A DNA stretch of 64,000 nucleotides from NCBI RefSeq assembly GCF_004025535.1, contig NZ_QJRG01000044.1:62001-126000 (forward strand), written 5' to 3'. The position numbers and the translations under genes are program-made. Numbering within the stretch: position 1 is the first letter of the stretch; each line of letters starts with the position of its first letter. This document shows, one piece after another, positions 25,639 through 34,600 of this stretch. The stretch comes from Pseudomonas alkylphenolica. Its GTDB lineage: Bacteria; Pseudomonadota; Gammaproteobacteria; Pseudomonadales; Pseudomonadaceae. The notes below the pieces were generated by a model. That model did not search any database. It was not told where the DNA came from and saw nothing but the letters and a program-made list of their open reading frames with translations.

Positions 25639-27128
25639 ACGCTGTGCGTACGTTGAGCCTGTTGTTACTGAGCTTGCTGGCTGGCTGTACCCTGGGCCCG
25701 GATTTTCATCCGCCTGCCAGCCAGGCGCCGGCGAACTGGGCCGCCTTGCAGGAAACGCCGGCAGCGAGTCAGCCGCTGGCCGAGCCGATTGAGCAGCGCT
25801 GGTGGGAGACTTTCCATGACCCCATGCTCAGCGCCTTGATCGAGCGTGCCAGCCAGCACAACCTCGACCTGCAGATCGCCAGTGCGCGGGTGCTGCAAAG
25901 CCGCGCGTTGCGCACCAGCGTTGCTGCCGAACAAACCCCGGCAGTCGATCTTGGCGCCGGCTACAACCGCGCACGCAACAGCGCTGAAGGTCTCAACGAC
26001 CCTTCCGGCAACGGCGGCAAATCCGCCTTCAACCTCTGGCAGGGCGACCTGACCGCCAGTTGGGAACTGGACCTCTGGGGCCGCGTGCGCCGCCAGGTGG
26101 AAGCCGCCGATGCGGTGGTCGAAGTGGCCGAGAATGACCGGCGTGGCGTGTTGCTGTCGTTGCTGGCGGAAACCGCAGGCAACTACATCCAGTTGCGGGC
26201 GGTTCAGGGCACCTTGAAGGTGACCCGGGAAAACCTCGAGGTCTCGCGCCACAGCCTGCAGCTGTCGCAAATGCGTTTGCGTGACGGCGTCGCCACCGAC
26301 CTGGACGTGGCCCAGGCCAGCGCTCAGGTCGCCTCGCTCGAAGCACGCTTGCCAACGCTGGAAGAGCGTCAGGCACAGTTGATCAATGCCTTGAGCCTGT
26401 TGCTGGCCGAACCCCCACGCAGCTTGCAGGCCGAATTGCTGGTGCCGGGTGCCATGCCGGCACCCGAGCAAACTTTTGCCATTGGTGTCCCTTCGGAACT
26501 GGCGCAACGGCGGCCGGACATTCTCCAGGCCGAGGCCCGGCTGCATGCAGCCACCGCCAGCATTGGCGTGGCCAAAGCCGATTTCTATCCGAGCATTCGC
26601 CTGTCGGGTTCCATGGGGTTTCAGTCGCTGCAGTTGTCGGATTTTGCCGGGTGGGATTCGCGCCGCTTCGGCATCGGCCCACAGCTGAGCCTGCCGATTT
26701 TCGAAGGCGGGCGCCTGAAGGGCGTGCTCAAGTTGCGCGAAGCCCAGCAGCAGGAGGCCGCCTTGCGCTACCAGCAGGTGGTGCTGGGCGCCTGGCATGA
26801 AATCGACGATGTGCTGCGCCGCTACAACGCCGGCCAATTGCGTCGCGAGCTGTTGGCAGAAGCCGTGCGGCAGAACCGCATTGCCTTGCACACTGCCCAG
26901 CAGCAGTACATCGAAGGCGCCGTGGACTTTCTCAATGTACTGAGCGTGCAGGGCGCGTTGCTGGCCAGCGAGGAACAGTGGGTCGACAGCTCGGCGGCGG
27001 TGTCCCAGGCCCTGGTGGGTTTGTACAAGGCACTGGGCGGTGGCTGGCAGGCATTCGACCCGCCAAGCATGCCGTCGCTACAGCGGACGGCTAAGGCCGA
27101 AACGCTTTTTCAGTACGCTGTCCAGTAA
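25635..27128 (+). CDS. NodT-family outer-membrane efflux lipoprotein
   Basis: 497 residues, signal peptide with lipobox LAGC at Cys17, two efflux repeats with SWELDLWGRVRRQVEAADAV and the second with GPQLSLPIFEGGRLKG. Third component of the MFS system. Paralogous in design to the lipoprotein at 16614 but not a close copy. The last 51 bp overlap the convergent SDR gene. Confidence 0.9.
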   Translation: MNAVRTLSLLLLSLLAGCTLGPDFHPPASQAPANWAALQETPAASQPLAEPIEQRWWETFHDPMLSALIERASQHNLDLQIASARVLQSRALRTSVAAEQTPAVDLGAGYNRARNSAEGLNDPSGNGGKSAFNLWQGDLTASWELDLWGRVRRQVEAADAVVEVAENDRRGVLLSLLAETAGNYIQLRAVQGTLKVTRENLEVSRHSLQLSQMRLRDGVATDLDVAQASAQVASLEARLPTLEERQAQLINALSLLLAEPPRSLQAELLVPGAMPAPEQTFAIGVPSELAQRRPDILQAEARLHAATASIGVAKADFYPSIRLSGSMGFQSLQLSDFAGWDSRRFGIGPQLSLPIFEGGRLKGVLKLREAQQQEAALRYQQVVLGAWHEIDDVLRRYNAGQLRRELLAEAVRQNRIALHTAQQQYIEGAVDFLNVLSVQGALLASEEQWVDSSAAVSQALVGLYKALGGGWQAFDPPSMPSLQRTAKAETLFQYAVQ

Positions 27129-27902
27129 CCCCCGGGGCAACCAGCGCGCCAGCAGCGGCAGTGCGCGGCTGCCGTTGCCCAAGCGAACCAGCGGCGGGGT
27201 CGGGCGCTTTTCCACCGCCGCCAGCAGGCCCTGGGCGAAAACAACGGCGGAGGTCGGGCGGTCCTGGGAGGCGCGGGCGCGGGCGTGAATCTGTTCACGC
27301 AACGGCCACCAGGGTGAGTTGGCCGCCAGGATCTGCTCGGCCTGGGCTTGCGCATTATCGGCAAACTGCGTGGCAATCGCCCCCGGCTGAACTTCCATGA
27401 CGCGGATGCCCATGGGCGAAAGCTCAAGGCGCAGGGCGTCACACAGCGCATGCACCGCCGCCTTGGAGGCGCAGTAGGCGCCGGCAAACGGCGTCACCAG
27501 CACGCCGGAGACGCTGCCGATGTTCACCACCAGGCCCTTGTTGCGACGCAGGGCCGGAAACAGTGCACGGGTGACGCCGACCAAGGCAAACACGTTGGTT
27601 TCAAACTGGCGCTGCATGGCGTCGACGCCGCCATCGAGCAACGGGCCCATGGCGCCGTAGCCGGCGTTGTTGATCAGCACATCGAGGCCGCCGTGGGTGC
27701 TTTCAATGGCTTCGGCCAGCGACTCTAGGGCGCTGGCGTCGTTGACATCCAGCTGGCGGCCAACGAAACCGGCTGCTTGCAGCTGGGCCACGTCTTCGGG
27801 TTTGCGTGCCGTGGCCCAGACGGTGTGGCCGGCATTCTTGAACGTGTCGGCCAGGGCGCGGCCGATACCGCTGGAGCAACCGGTGATAAGCACGATGGAC
27901 AT
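27078..27902 (-). CDS. Short-chain dehydrogenase/reductase
   Basis: 274 residues from ATG 27902 (the ORF extends to 27932). Cofactor motif TGCSSGIG at 8-15, NNAG near 83, catalytic Ser in NIGSVSG and Y-x3-K in AYCASKAA. A classical SDR; the Arg at ATARKP after strand 2 suggests NADP(H). Substrate unknown. Convergent with the efflux operon, with overlapping ends. Confidence 0.87.
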   Translation of the reverse strand: MSIVLITGCSSGIGRALADTFKNAGHTVWATARKPEDVAQLQAAGFVGRQLDVNDASALESLAEAIESTHGGLDVLINNAGYGAMGPLLDGGVDAMQRQFETNVFALVGVTRALFPALRRNKGLVVNIGSVSGVLVTPFAGAYCASKAAVHALCDALRLELSPMGIRVMEVQPGAIATQFADNAQAQAEQILAANSPWWPLREQIHARARASQDRPTSAVVFAQGLLAAVEKRPTPPLVRLGNGSRALPLLARWLPRGLLDSVLKKRFGLSRPL

Positions 27903-27982
27903 GAACAGGCCTGCTGATCGGGAAAGATGCACCGATCATACGACAAGTCGCCTGGTGCATTTGTGCCAGATCCTGCGAATGG

Positions 27983-28447
27983 CTAGTTGGCGAAGCTGCC
28001 TTGCATGCGCTCGGCACGAAACTCCAGGGTTTGCGGGCGGTAGCCGGCGCGCAGCGGTGGGAGGGGCAGGCATTCCTGCCAGGTGGCACCTGCTTGCAGT
28101 TCGCCGGGGCCGCGGTAGCGCGGAGCGGAATAGGTATTTTCAGCCAGGTTGACGGTGTCGCCGGGGGCATAGGCGGCGATGCGCCAGTTCAGTTCCACCA
28201 GCGGTACATCATTGCCGTTGTTCATCTGCACACGCAGCGGGCGGTCGGCGGGGCAGTCTTGCGGGGCATAGGACAGGCGCAGTTCCAGGCGCGCCAGCTG
28301 GCTGGCTTCACGGTTGTCGAGCCAGACCACCCACAACGCCACCAGGCCCAGGCCGAACAGGGCCGAGAGGGAGATGGGCAGAGCCTTTGCCGGATAGCGC
28401 AGCAACAGGACCAGCCAGGTGAGGATGAGCAGGGCACCGATAAACAT
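27983..28447 (-). CDS. Membrane-anchored protein of unknown function
   Basis: 154 residues. Two N-terminal hydrophobic helices (about 2-17 and 24-43), then a soluble, probably periplasmic, beta-rich domain (LRVQMNNGNDVPLVELNWRI) with two cysteines (CPADRP; WQECLP) that could form a disulfide. I do not recognise a family. 81 bp upstream of the SDR gene on the same strand; no clear functional link. Confidence 0.65.
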   Translation of the reverse strand: MFIGALLILTWLVLLLRYPAKALPISLSALFGLGLVALWVVWLDNREASQLARLELRLSYAPQDCPADRPLRVQMNNGNDVPLVELNWRIAAYAPGDTVNLAENTYSAPRYRGPGELQAGATWQECLPLPPLRAGYRPQTLEFRAERMQGSFAN

Positions 28448-28510
28448 GGAGCACGCCTTGTGTGCGGGTGTGCTTTCATCCTAACCGTAAAAAACGTCTG
28501 GTGGGATGAC

Positions 28511-28581
28511 CTGCAGGAGCGGATTCATCCGCGAAAGACTGCAACGCGGCCAGTCTTTCGCGGATGAATCCGCTCCTACAG
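28511..28581. repeat. Long REP hairpin after the alginate operon
   Basis: Two 31-bp arms (28511-28541 and 28551-28581) pair with a single mismatch around a 9-nt loop; the arms contain GGAGCGGATTCATCCGCG. It lies 30 bp beyond the algA stop and could protect the operon's 3' end or help termination. Confidence 0.85.
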
Positions 28582-28610
28582 GCGATTGCGGTGCCTGTAG
28601 AAGCGAAGTT

Positions 28611-30062
28611 TTACTGCGCGATGGTCTTGATCGAGATACCGCGTTCGAGCGGCGTCGAGCGCCCGTAGATGTCTTCGAAGCGTTCGATGTCGTCCTCACC
28701 CAGGTAGCTGCCCGACTGCACTTCAATGATCTCCAGCGGGATCTTGCCCGGGTTGCGCAGGCGGTGCACCGAGGCAATCGGAATGTAGGTGGACTGGTTT
28801 TCGGTGAGCAGGAAAACGTTCTCGTCGCAGGTCACCTCGGCAGTGCCGGACACCACGATCCAGTGCTCGGCGCGGTGATGGTGCATCTGCAGCGACAGGC
28901 AGGCGCCCGGCTTGACGGTGATGTGCTTGACCTGGAAGCGCCCGCCCATGTCCACCGAGTCGTAGGAACCCCACGGCCGGTACACTTCGCAATGGTTCTG
29001 GGTTTCGCTGCGGCCCTGTTCATTGAGGGTGTTGACCAGCTGTTTGACGCCCTGGACCTTGTCCTTGTGGGCAATCATCATGGCGTCCTTGGTCTCGACC
29101 ACCACGATGTTCTCAAGGCCGATCACTGACACGAGCTTGCCGTTGCCGTGGATCATGCAGTTGCGGCTGTCTTGCACCACGACGTCGCCTTTGGTGACGT
29201 TGCCGTTGCTGTCCTTCTCGTTCACTTCCCAAAGCGATGACCAGCAACCGACGTCGCTCCAGCCGGCGCTGAGCGGCACCACGCAGGCGCGTTGGGTCTT
29301 TTCCATCACCGCGTAGTCGATGGAGTTGTCCGGGCAACAGGCGAAGGTGGCTTCGTCGATGCTCAGGTTGTCGCCGTCTTCCTCGCTGCGCTCAAGTGTC
29401 AGCACGCAGGTGTCGTAGATGTCCGGATCATGTTTTTTCAGCTCTTCGAGGAAGCGGCTGGCGCGGAACAGGAACATGCCGCTGTTCCAGAAGTAACCAC
29501 CGGCCTGAACAAACTCGTTGGCACGTTTTTCATCCGGCTTCTCGACGAACTGGGCAACGCGGCTGACTCCTTCGGGCAGCAGCGCATCCTGGCTCGAGCG
29601 GATGTAACCGTAACCGGTTTCCGGCTTGGTCGCCGGCACTCCGAACAGCACCATCTCGCCACGCTCGGCCGCCACCGTGGCCAGGGCCAGGGCACGTTGC
29701 AGGGCTTTCTGGTCGTCGATCACGTGGTCGGCCGGCAACACCAGCATCAGTTCGTCACGGCCTTCGTTGACCAGCTTCATCGCGCTCAGCGCCACGGCCG
29801 GTGCGGTGTTGCGGCCGAAGGGTTCCATGAGGATGCCCTGGGTTTCGAGTTTGAGCGTTTGCAACTGCTCGTTGACGATGAAGCGGTGATCTTTGTTGCA
29901 GACCACGATGGGCGCGTCCATGCCCTCGAACACCAGGCGCGACAGGGTTTGCTGGAACAGTGTGTGCTCACCGGTCAGGGCCAGGAACTGCTTGGGGAAC
30001 TGCTTGCGCGACAAAGGCCACAGACGCGAGCCGCTACCACCGGAAAGAATGACTGGAATCAT
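28611..30062 (-). CDS. algA: Mannose-1-phosphate guanylyltransferase / mannose-6-phosphate isomerase
   Basis: Bifunctional enzyme of 483 residues making mannose-6-P from fructose-6-P and GDP-mannose from mannose-1-P for alginate. N-terminal nucleotidyltransferase with GGSGSRLWPLSRKQFPKQF at 8-26 and the FVEKPDEK substrate loop; C-terminal cupin with Zn-ligand residues in SLQMHHHRAEHWIVV. Last gene of the alginate operon, 34 bp after algF. Intact. Confidence 0.96.
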   Translation of the reverse strand: MIPVILSGGSGSRLWPLSRKQFPKQFLALTGEHTLFQQTLSRLVFEGMDAPIVVCNKDHRFIVNEQLQTLKLETQGILMEPFGRNTAPAVALSAMKLVNEGRDELMLVLPADHVIDDQKALQRALALATVAAERGEMVLFGVPATKPETGYGYIRSSQDALLPEGVSRVAQFVEKPDEKRANEFVQAGGYFWNSGMFLFRASRFLEELKKHDPDIYDTCVLTLERSEEDGDNLSIDEATFACCPDNSIDYAVMEKTQRACVVPLSAGWSDVGCWSSLWEVNEKDSNGNVTKGDVVVQDSRNCMIHGNGKLVSVIGLENIVVVETKDAMMIAHKDKVQGVKQLVNTLNEQGRSETQNHCEVYRPWGSYDSVDMGGRFQVKHITVKPGACLSLQMHHHRAEHWIVVSGTAEVTCDENVFLLTENQSTYIPIASVHRLRNPGKIPLEIIEVQSGSYLGEDDIERFEDIYGRSTPLERGISIKTIAQ

Positions 30063-30096
30063 GAGTGTTCTCCGAAATTAGAAAATAGGCAGGTGA

Positions 30097-30744
30097 TTAA
30101 CGGGTCGATACCGGGCGCTTGACCCAGACCGGCGACAGGTTGCTGCCGGAGCCGGTGACGTACAGCACCGCTGCTTCGCCGCGCTCCAAAGCCACAGGCT
30201 TCAGGTCGCTGACTTTTTTATCGCCTTCATACAGGGCCAGGCTGACCTTGACCGGGTTGATCTCGCGTTCGCCACGGGCTTTGGCGGCAACCGGCTTGAC
30301 CACTTCGGTCTTGCCGTCGGCGGTTTTCAGGGTCAGGGCCTGGTCACTGAGGTTCTGCACGCGTACCAGGGATTTCTGTTTGTTCTTGAAGGGTGGCTCC
30401 TCAACCAGCTGCGGCTTGCCCGAAGCGTGGTTGACCAGGGTGTAGTAGTGATCGGAGGCAAGCTTCACCGGCACGCTCTGGCTACCGAGCGTGGCGCTGT
30501 AGTCGCCTTGCGGCATGAAGCTGAAATCGCTGCTGGCCTGGGCGGCGACGTTGTCGATGCGGGTGTTGCCGACACTGGCGCTGACCGCCTGGTTACCGGC
30601 GTTGTAGATGCGCACGAAGGTCGAGCCTTTCGGTGCGCTGGGGCCGTACAGGGCGGCATCGGCGCCAGCGAAGGCCTGCAGCGAGAGCAGGCTCATACCG
30701 GCGGTCAGGGCAAAAGCTTTGGCAATACGGTGCTTGGTGGTCAT
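30097..30744 (-). CDS. algF: Alginate O-acetylation protein AlgF
   Basis: Periplasmic protein of 215 residues: signal peptide ending AFAGA, then two small beta-sandwich-like halves separated by a linker near residue 120 (EEPPFKNKQKS). Needed for O-acetylation of mannuronate residues, probably bridging AlgI/AlgJ to AlgX. 12 bp after algJ. Confidence 0.94.
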   Translation of the reverse strand: MTTKHRIAKAFALTAGMSLLSLQAFAGADAALYGPSAPKGSTFVRIYNAGNQAVSASVGNTRIDNVAAQASSDFSFMPQGDYSATLGSQSVPVKLASDHYYTLVNHASGKPQLVEEPPFKNKQKSLVRVQNLSDQALTLKTADGKTEVVKPVAAKARGEREINPVKVSLALYEGDKKVSDLKPVALERGEAAVLYVTGSGSNLSPVWVKRPVSTR

Positions 30745-30756
30745 GTGCGTTTCCTC

Positions 30757-31914
30757 TCAGTGTTCCGTCCGATTGGACGACAGGGCCAGGTCTTGATTGG
30801 CATTTCGGGTTTTTTTCAGCTGTGCGATCCACTGCGGATCGAAGTCGCTGAGGTCGCTTTTCATTGGCAGATAACGTTCCGGGAACTCCCAGATCAGCAC
30901 TTGCGGGGCGCTGGCCTTGAAGGCATCGCTTTGCAGGTACTTGAGCATCGGCAGCAACGGGCCATGGCCGTCTTCGGCGTAATTGACCACGTCGCTGCGC
31001 AGCGCCTGTTGCAGGGCGCCAAGGAAGTTCCAGTGCGGGTTGGCGCTGTAGCTGGTGCCGACCAGCGCCACCGGGATTTCTGTGTCGGCGAACAACGCAT
31101 CGCCGCTGTCGGCGTTGGTGGCTGCCGGGCGGGTGCTGCGTTGCTGCAGGGTGTCGGGTGGCGGCAGCAGGTTGCTGAACAACGGGTCGAGCGGCAGGAA
31201 GTTGGTCAGGTCGCCCTTGTATGGCGCACCGGCCTGCTGCTCGGTGACGAACAGCTGTGGCTCGCCGCTGAGCAGGTCCTGGCGGTTGACCGCTTCGGCC
31301 AGGTGCTGGGCGACCACTTCTGCGCCCATCGGCGTCCAGTGCGTGTCGGTGCGCAGGAACACCTGGCCACGGGTCTTGGCGGTGGTCAGCGGTGCCAGCA
31401 GGTCGGGCGCAAAGACGCCGGCCTGACGGGCCTGGGCATGGAACTCGTTGTACAGGTCGTCATGCAGGCTGGCCGGGGTTTGCTCGCCCAGGTATTCGCT
31501 GTACAGGCGCGCCTTGGCCGGGACGATCGCCAGCACCAGTTGCACGCCATGTTGCTGCAGGGTGTCGCGTACGCCGCGGATCAGCGCGAGGTTTTCCTGT
31601 TCGTACTGGTCGCTGTTGGCGACCGGCTTGAACTCTTCGTCGCTGAACAGCCACTGCTCGCGGCCTAGCACTACGCCCGGACGGCCTTCGTTGAAGACCT
31701 TGAAGTCCAGCGCGGCCCAGAGGTTGGTACCGATGCGCTTGAGCGGGAACTGTTCGTCGTAGTGGGTCTCGGCGGCCTTGGCCAGCTTGCCGTCGAGCAC
31801 GCTCATTTGCGCGGTGCGCTGGAAGCCGTTCAAGCCCCCCAGCGACCACACCCCCAGGCCCAGCAGCAGGGCGAGGAACAACACGGAGTAGAGTTTGCGT
31901 AATGATCGGGTCAT
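30757..31914 (-). CDS. algJ: Alginate O-acetyltransferase AlgJ
   Basis: 385 residues, an N-terminal signal anchor (LYSVLFLALLLGLGVWSLG) and a periplasmic SGNH-like domain. Catalytic residues visible: Asp/His in DTHWTPMGAE and Ser in GTSYSA. Passes acetyl groups delivered by AlgI. Paralogue of the N-terminal domain of AlgX at 34601-36049. 11 bp after algI. Confidence 0.94.
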   Translation of the reverse strand: MTRSLRKLYSVLFLALLLGLGVWSLGGLNGFQRTAQMSVLDGKLAKAAETHYDEQFPLKRIGTNLWAALDFKVFNEGRPGVVLGREQWLFSDEEFKPVANSDQYEQENLALIRGVRDTLQQHGVQLVLAIVPAKARLYSEYLGEQTPASLHDDLYNEFHAQARQAGVFAPDLLAPLTTAKTRGQVFLRTDTHWTPMGAEVVAQHLAEAVNRQDLLSGEPQLFVTEQQAGAPYKGDLTNFLPLDPLFSNLLPPPDTLQQRSTRPAATNADSGDALFADTEIPVALVGTSYSANPHWNFLGALQQALRSDVVNYAEDGHGPLLPMLKYLQSDAFKASAPQVLIWEFPERYLPMKSDLSDFDPQWIAQLKKTRNANQDLALSSNRTEH

Positions 31915-31925
31915 GGTCGGCTCAC

Positions 31926-33383
31926 TCAGAACTGGAAGTAGAGAAACGGCGAGTAGCTTTGCGCCGAAAGTTTGAGGATCGAGGCGACAAACAGCAGCAG
32001 CACCAGCGCGCGGGTGACATACAGGCCCCAGTCCAGGCTCAGGCTACCGTCGGCATGCACGGCCACCGGGCTGGCTTTGGCGCTGGGCTTGGCGTTGCGG
32101 TAGAAGTCGCGCAGGCCAAAGAACGCCAGCGTGACGTAGGCCACCGCCAGGGTTGCCACTTGCAGGCTGGTGAGGTTGGCGCGGTTGAGTTCCGACAGCT
32201 GCCAGTCGGCGAAGCTGAACATGGCGCCGTACATGCGGGCGGCGACGTCGAGGTTTTCGGCGCGGAAGATCACCCAGCCGACCACCACCAGCAGAAAGGT
32301 GAACGCCCACTTGATCGGGTTGAAACGCTGCGGGTTGGTGTCCAGGCCCAGGGCCCGCTCGATGGCCAGCCACATGCCGTGCCAGGCACCCCAGATGATG
32401 TAAGTGAAGTTGGCGCCGTGCCACAGGCCGCCCAGCAGCATGGTCAGGAACAGGTTGCGGTAGGTGGCGACGGTGCCGCCGCGGTTGCCGCCCAGGGTGA
32501 TGTACAGGTAGTCGCGCAGCCAGGTCGACAGGCTGATGTGCCAGCGCCGCCAGAACTCGGTGATCGACTGGCTGATGTAGGGCTGCTTGAAGTTCTCCAT
32601 GAAGCGAAAGCCCATCATCAGGCCCAGGCCGATGGCCATGTCGCTGTAGCCGGAGAAGTCGAAGTACAGCTGCGCGGTATAGGCCAGCGCACCCAGCCAG
32701 GCATCGCCGGTGGTCGGGTTCTGCAGGGCAAAGCAATGGTCGGCGACCACCGCCAGGGTGTCGGCGATGAAGACTTTCTTGATGAAGCCCTGCATGAACC
32801 GCGTGCAGCCCTCGGAGAATTTATCCAGGGTGTGGGTGCGGTGGTTGAACTGGTCGGCGAGGTCCTTGAAGCGCAGCACGGGGCCGGCGATCAGGTGCGG
32901 GAAGATCGCCACGAACGCGGCAAAGTCGATCAGGTTGCGTGTGGCCGGGGTGTCGCCGCGGTACACGTCGATGATGTAGCTGATCGACTCGAAGATATAG
33001 AACGAGATACCGATCGGCAGCAGCACGTGGGTGAGGATGAACGGTTCAAGCCCGAACGAGGTCATGATCGCATTGATGCTGTCGACACCGAAGTTGGCGT
33101 ACTTGAAGTAGCCGAGGATGCCCAGGTCGACGGCCACGCCGAGCAGCAGCCAGCGCTGGGCCGGTTTGCTGCGCACGCCGGCGGTGCCGACTTTCAGGCC
33201 GATCCAGTAGTTCCACAGGGTGACCCCGGCGAACAGCGCGAGGAAGTCCACCCGCCACCAGGCGTAGAAGATGTAGCTGGCCAGCAGCAACAGTGCGTTG
33301 CGATAGCGTTGCCCGCTCAAGTAGTACAAGCCGAGAAAGATCGGCAGGAACAGGAATAGGAACACATTGGACGAGAACACCAT
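31926..33383 (-). CDS. algI: Alginate O-acetyltransferase AlgI (MBOAT)
   Basis: 485-residue polytopic membrane protein moving acetyl groups across the inner membrane. MBOAT signature with the invariant His in LGGLWHGANFTYIIWGAWHG and upstream ITEFWRRWHISLSTWLRDYL (split over positions ~290-310). Separated from algL by 118 bp containing a perfect hairpin, the longest gap inside the operon apart from none larger. Confidence 0.95.
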   Translation of the reverse strand: MVFSSNVFLFLFLPIFLGLYYLSGQRYRNALLLLASYIFYAWWRVDFLALFAGVTLWNYWIGLKVGTAGVRSKPAQRWLLLGVAVDLGILGYFKYANFGVDSINAIMTSFGLEPFILTHVLLPIGISFYIFESISYIIDVYRGDTPATRNLIDFAAFVAIFPHLIAGPVLRFKDLADQFNHRTHTLDKFSEGCTRFMQGFIKKVFIADTLAVVADHCFALQNPTTGDAWLGALAYTAQLYFDFSGYSDMAIGLGLMMGFRFMENFKQPYISQSITEFWRRWHISLSTWLRDYLYITLGGNRGGTVATYRNLFLTMLLGGLWHGANFTYIIWGAWHGMWLAIERALGLDTNPQRFNPIKWAFTFLLVVVGWVIFRAENLDVAARMYGAMFSFADWQLSELNRANLTSLQVATLAVAYVTLAFFGLRDFYRNAKPSAKASPVAVHADGSLSLDWGLYVTRALVLLLFVASILKLSAQSYSPFLYFQF

Positions 33384-33463
33384 CCCGATCTCTCCTTGTC
33401 GTTATTCACAATCGGGGCAGCAGCCCCCCAAACCCCCCACAAAAAATGAGGGGGACCGAAACA

Positions 33464-33493
33464 CTGTGGGAGCGGGTTTACCCGCTCCCACAG
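33464..33493. repeat. Perfect REP-type hairpin between algL and algI
   Basis: CTGTGGGAGCGGG (33464-33476) and its exact complement (33481-33493) around a 4-nt loop. It interrupts an otherwise tightly packed operon; it has no T-run on the minus strand, so processing or stability effects are likelier than termination. Confidence 0.85.
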
Positions 33494-33501
33494 GTACTGC
33501 G

Positions 33502-34593
33502 TTATTGCTTCTCGTACACCCGTGTCACATCACCGCCGAGGCGGAAACTTTTGAACGGCTGCATGTCGTGCTTTTTCTTCAGTGCGCTCGCGCTGCACGA
33601 ATAGAGGCTGCACCACGGTTCCAGCCAGGCGTACTTGCTGTCGATCTTCAGGTCGGTCATGTCCTGCTTGTCGCCGTTCTTCGCCTTGAACGCACTGGGG
33701 TCATCGGCCCCTGACAGCACCCGGTCACCCAGGCGCTTGAGCGCGTTGTTGTTCTCGGCCCGCACGTCGACGCCATTGGCCTGAGCGAAGCTGGCGATCA
33801 TCGCCAGGGGCGGCAGGGCGTAGTTGTGATAAGCCAGTGCGCGCTGCTTGCGGTGCAGTTCGTTGGGCAGGAAGCCCTGCGCATCCACCTGGTTGGCGCC
33901 GACCTTGTATTCCTTCACCGCCCAGTCGAACAGGTCACGCCGGTCCGTCGCCACGGCAGTGGCCATCACCGACCAGGCCGCCCAGTACGAGTGGTTGTTG
34001 ATCTTTGCCAGCGGCAGGTCGCTCCAGTCGCTGACCACCTGGTCGGCGAGGCGCCCGAACCATTTCTCGATCTGCTCGGCCTGGGCCTGGTGCGCGGCCA
34101 GCGGCTGCGAGTTGGAGAACTTCAGGCGCAGGTACGCCGAACTCATGCTGCCCAGCGCCCATTTGCGCATCGATTTGCCGGTGTGGTTGAAGTCCTTGGA
34201 CATCAGTGCATCGGCCTGGGCCCAGGTGCCCAGCAACTTCAGGGTGCAATCGAGCTGTTGCGGGCGGCCGTCACGCATGTACTGCATCACCTGCTTGCTC
34301 ACGCCGCGCTCAAGGCTGGTGATGTCGGCGGTGGAATCGCGAAAGGCTTTTTCCGAGGCCTTGTTCAGTGTTGCCCGGGCCTTGTCCGAACCTTCGTATT
34401 TGCTGCGAAACTGCAACGAGCCGGTGTACGGCGTCGGCACGGCTTCGCACTTGAAGTCGCCCGGGCCGCTCTTGAGCTTTTCGATCCCGGCGTAATACCC
34501 CTGCGGCGGGACCAGCCCCGCGGCCTGCGCGGCCGGGCCGAACAGGGCCAGGGCGAGCAGGCCGGGAGCGGCGATCTTGCAGAAACTGTTCAT
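33502..34593 (-). CDS. algL: Alginate lyase AlgL
   Basis: Periplasmic polysaccharide lyase family 5, 363 residues from ATG 34593 (the ORF extends to 34758 in algX). Signal peptide ending AAQA; catalytic NNHSYW (His/Tyr) around residue 195 and the all-alpha toroid pattern. Clears stray alginate from the periplasm. 7 bp after algX. Confidence 0.95.
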   Translation of the reverse strand: MNSFCKIAAPGLLALALFGPAAQAAGLVPPQGYYAGIEKLKSGPGDFKCEAVPTPYTGSLQFRSKYEGSDKARATLNKASEKAFRDSTADITSLERGVSKQVMQYMRDGRPQQLDCTLKLLGTWAQADALMSKDFNHTGKSMRKWALGSMSSAYLRLKFSNSQPLAAHQAQAEQIEKWFGRLADQVVSDWSDLPLAKINNHSYWAAWSVMATAVATDRRDLFDWAVKEYKVGANQVDAQGFLPNELHRKQRALAYHNYALPPLAMIASFAQANGVDVRAENNNALKRLGDRVLSGADDPSAFKAKNGDKQDMTDLKIDSKYAWLEPWCSLYSCSASALKKKHDMQPFKSFRLGGDVTRVYEKQ

Positions 34594-34600
34594 AAGCGCC

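Noticed and set aside
31902..33359. 485-codon ORF on the plus strand opposite algI
   Set aside because: Antisense frame of a clear MBOAT gene; repetitive Val/Gly/Asp/Gln composition, no ribosome-binding site or family resemblance. Similar long shadows occur at 1242-2444, 34577-36178, 39155-40678 and 54584-55900 and are rejected for the same reason.
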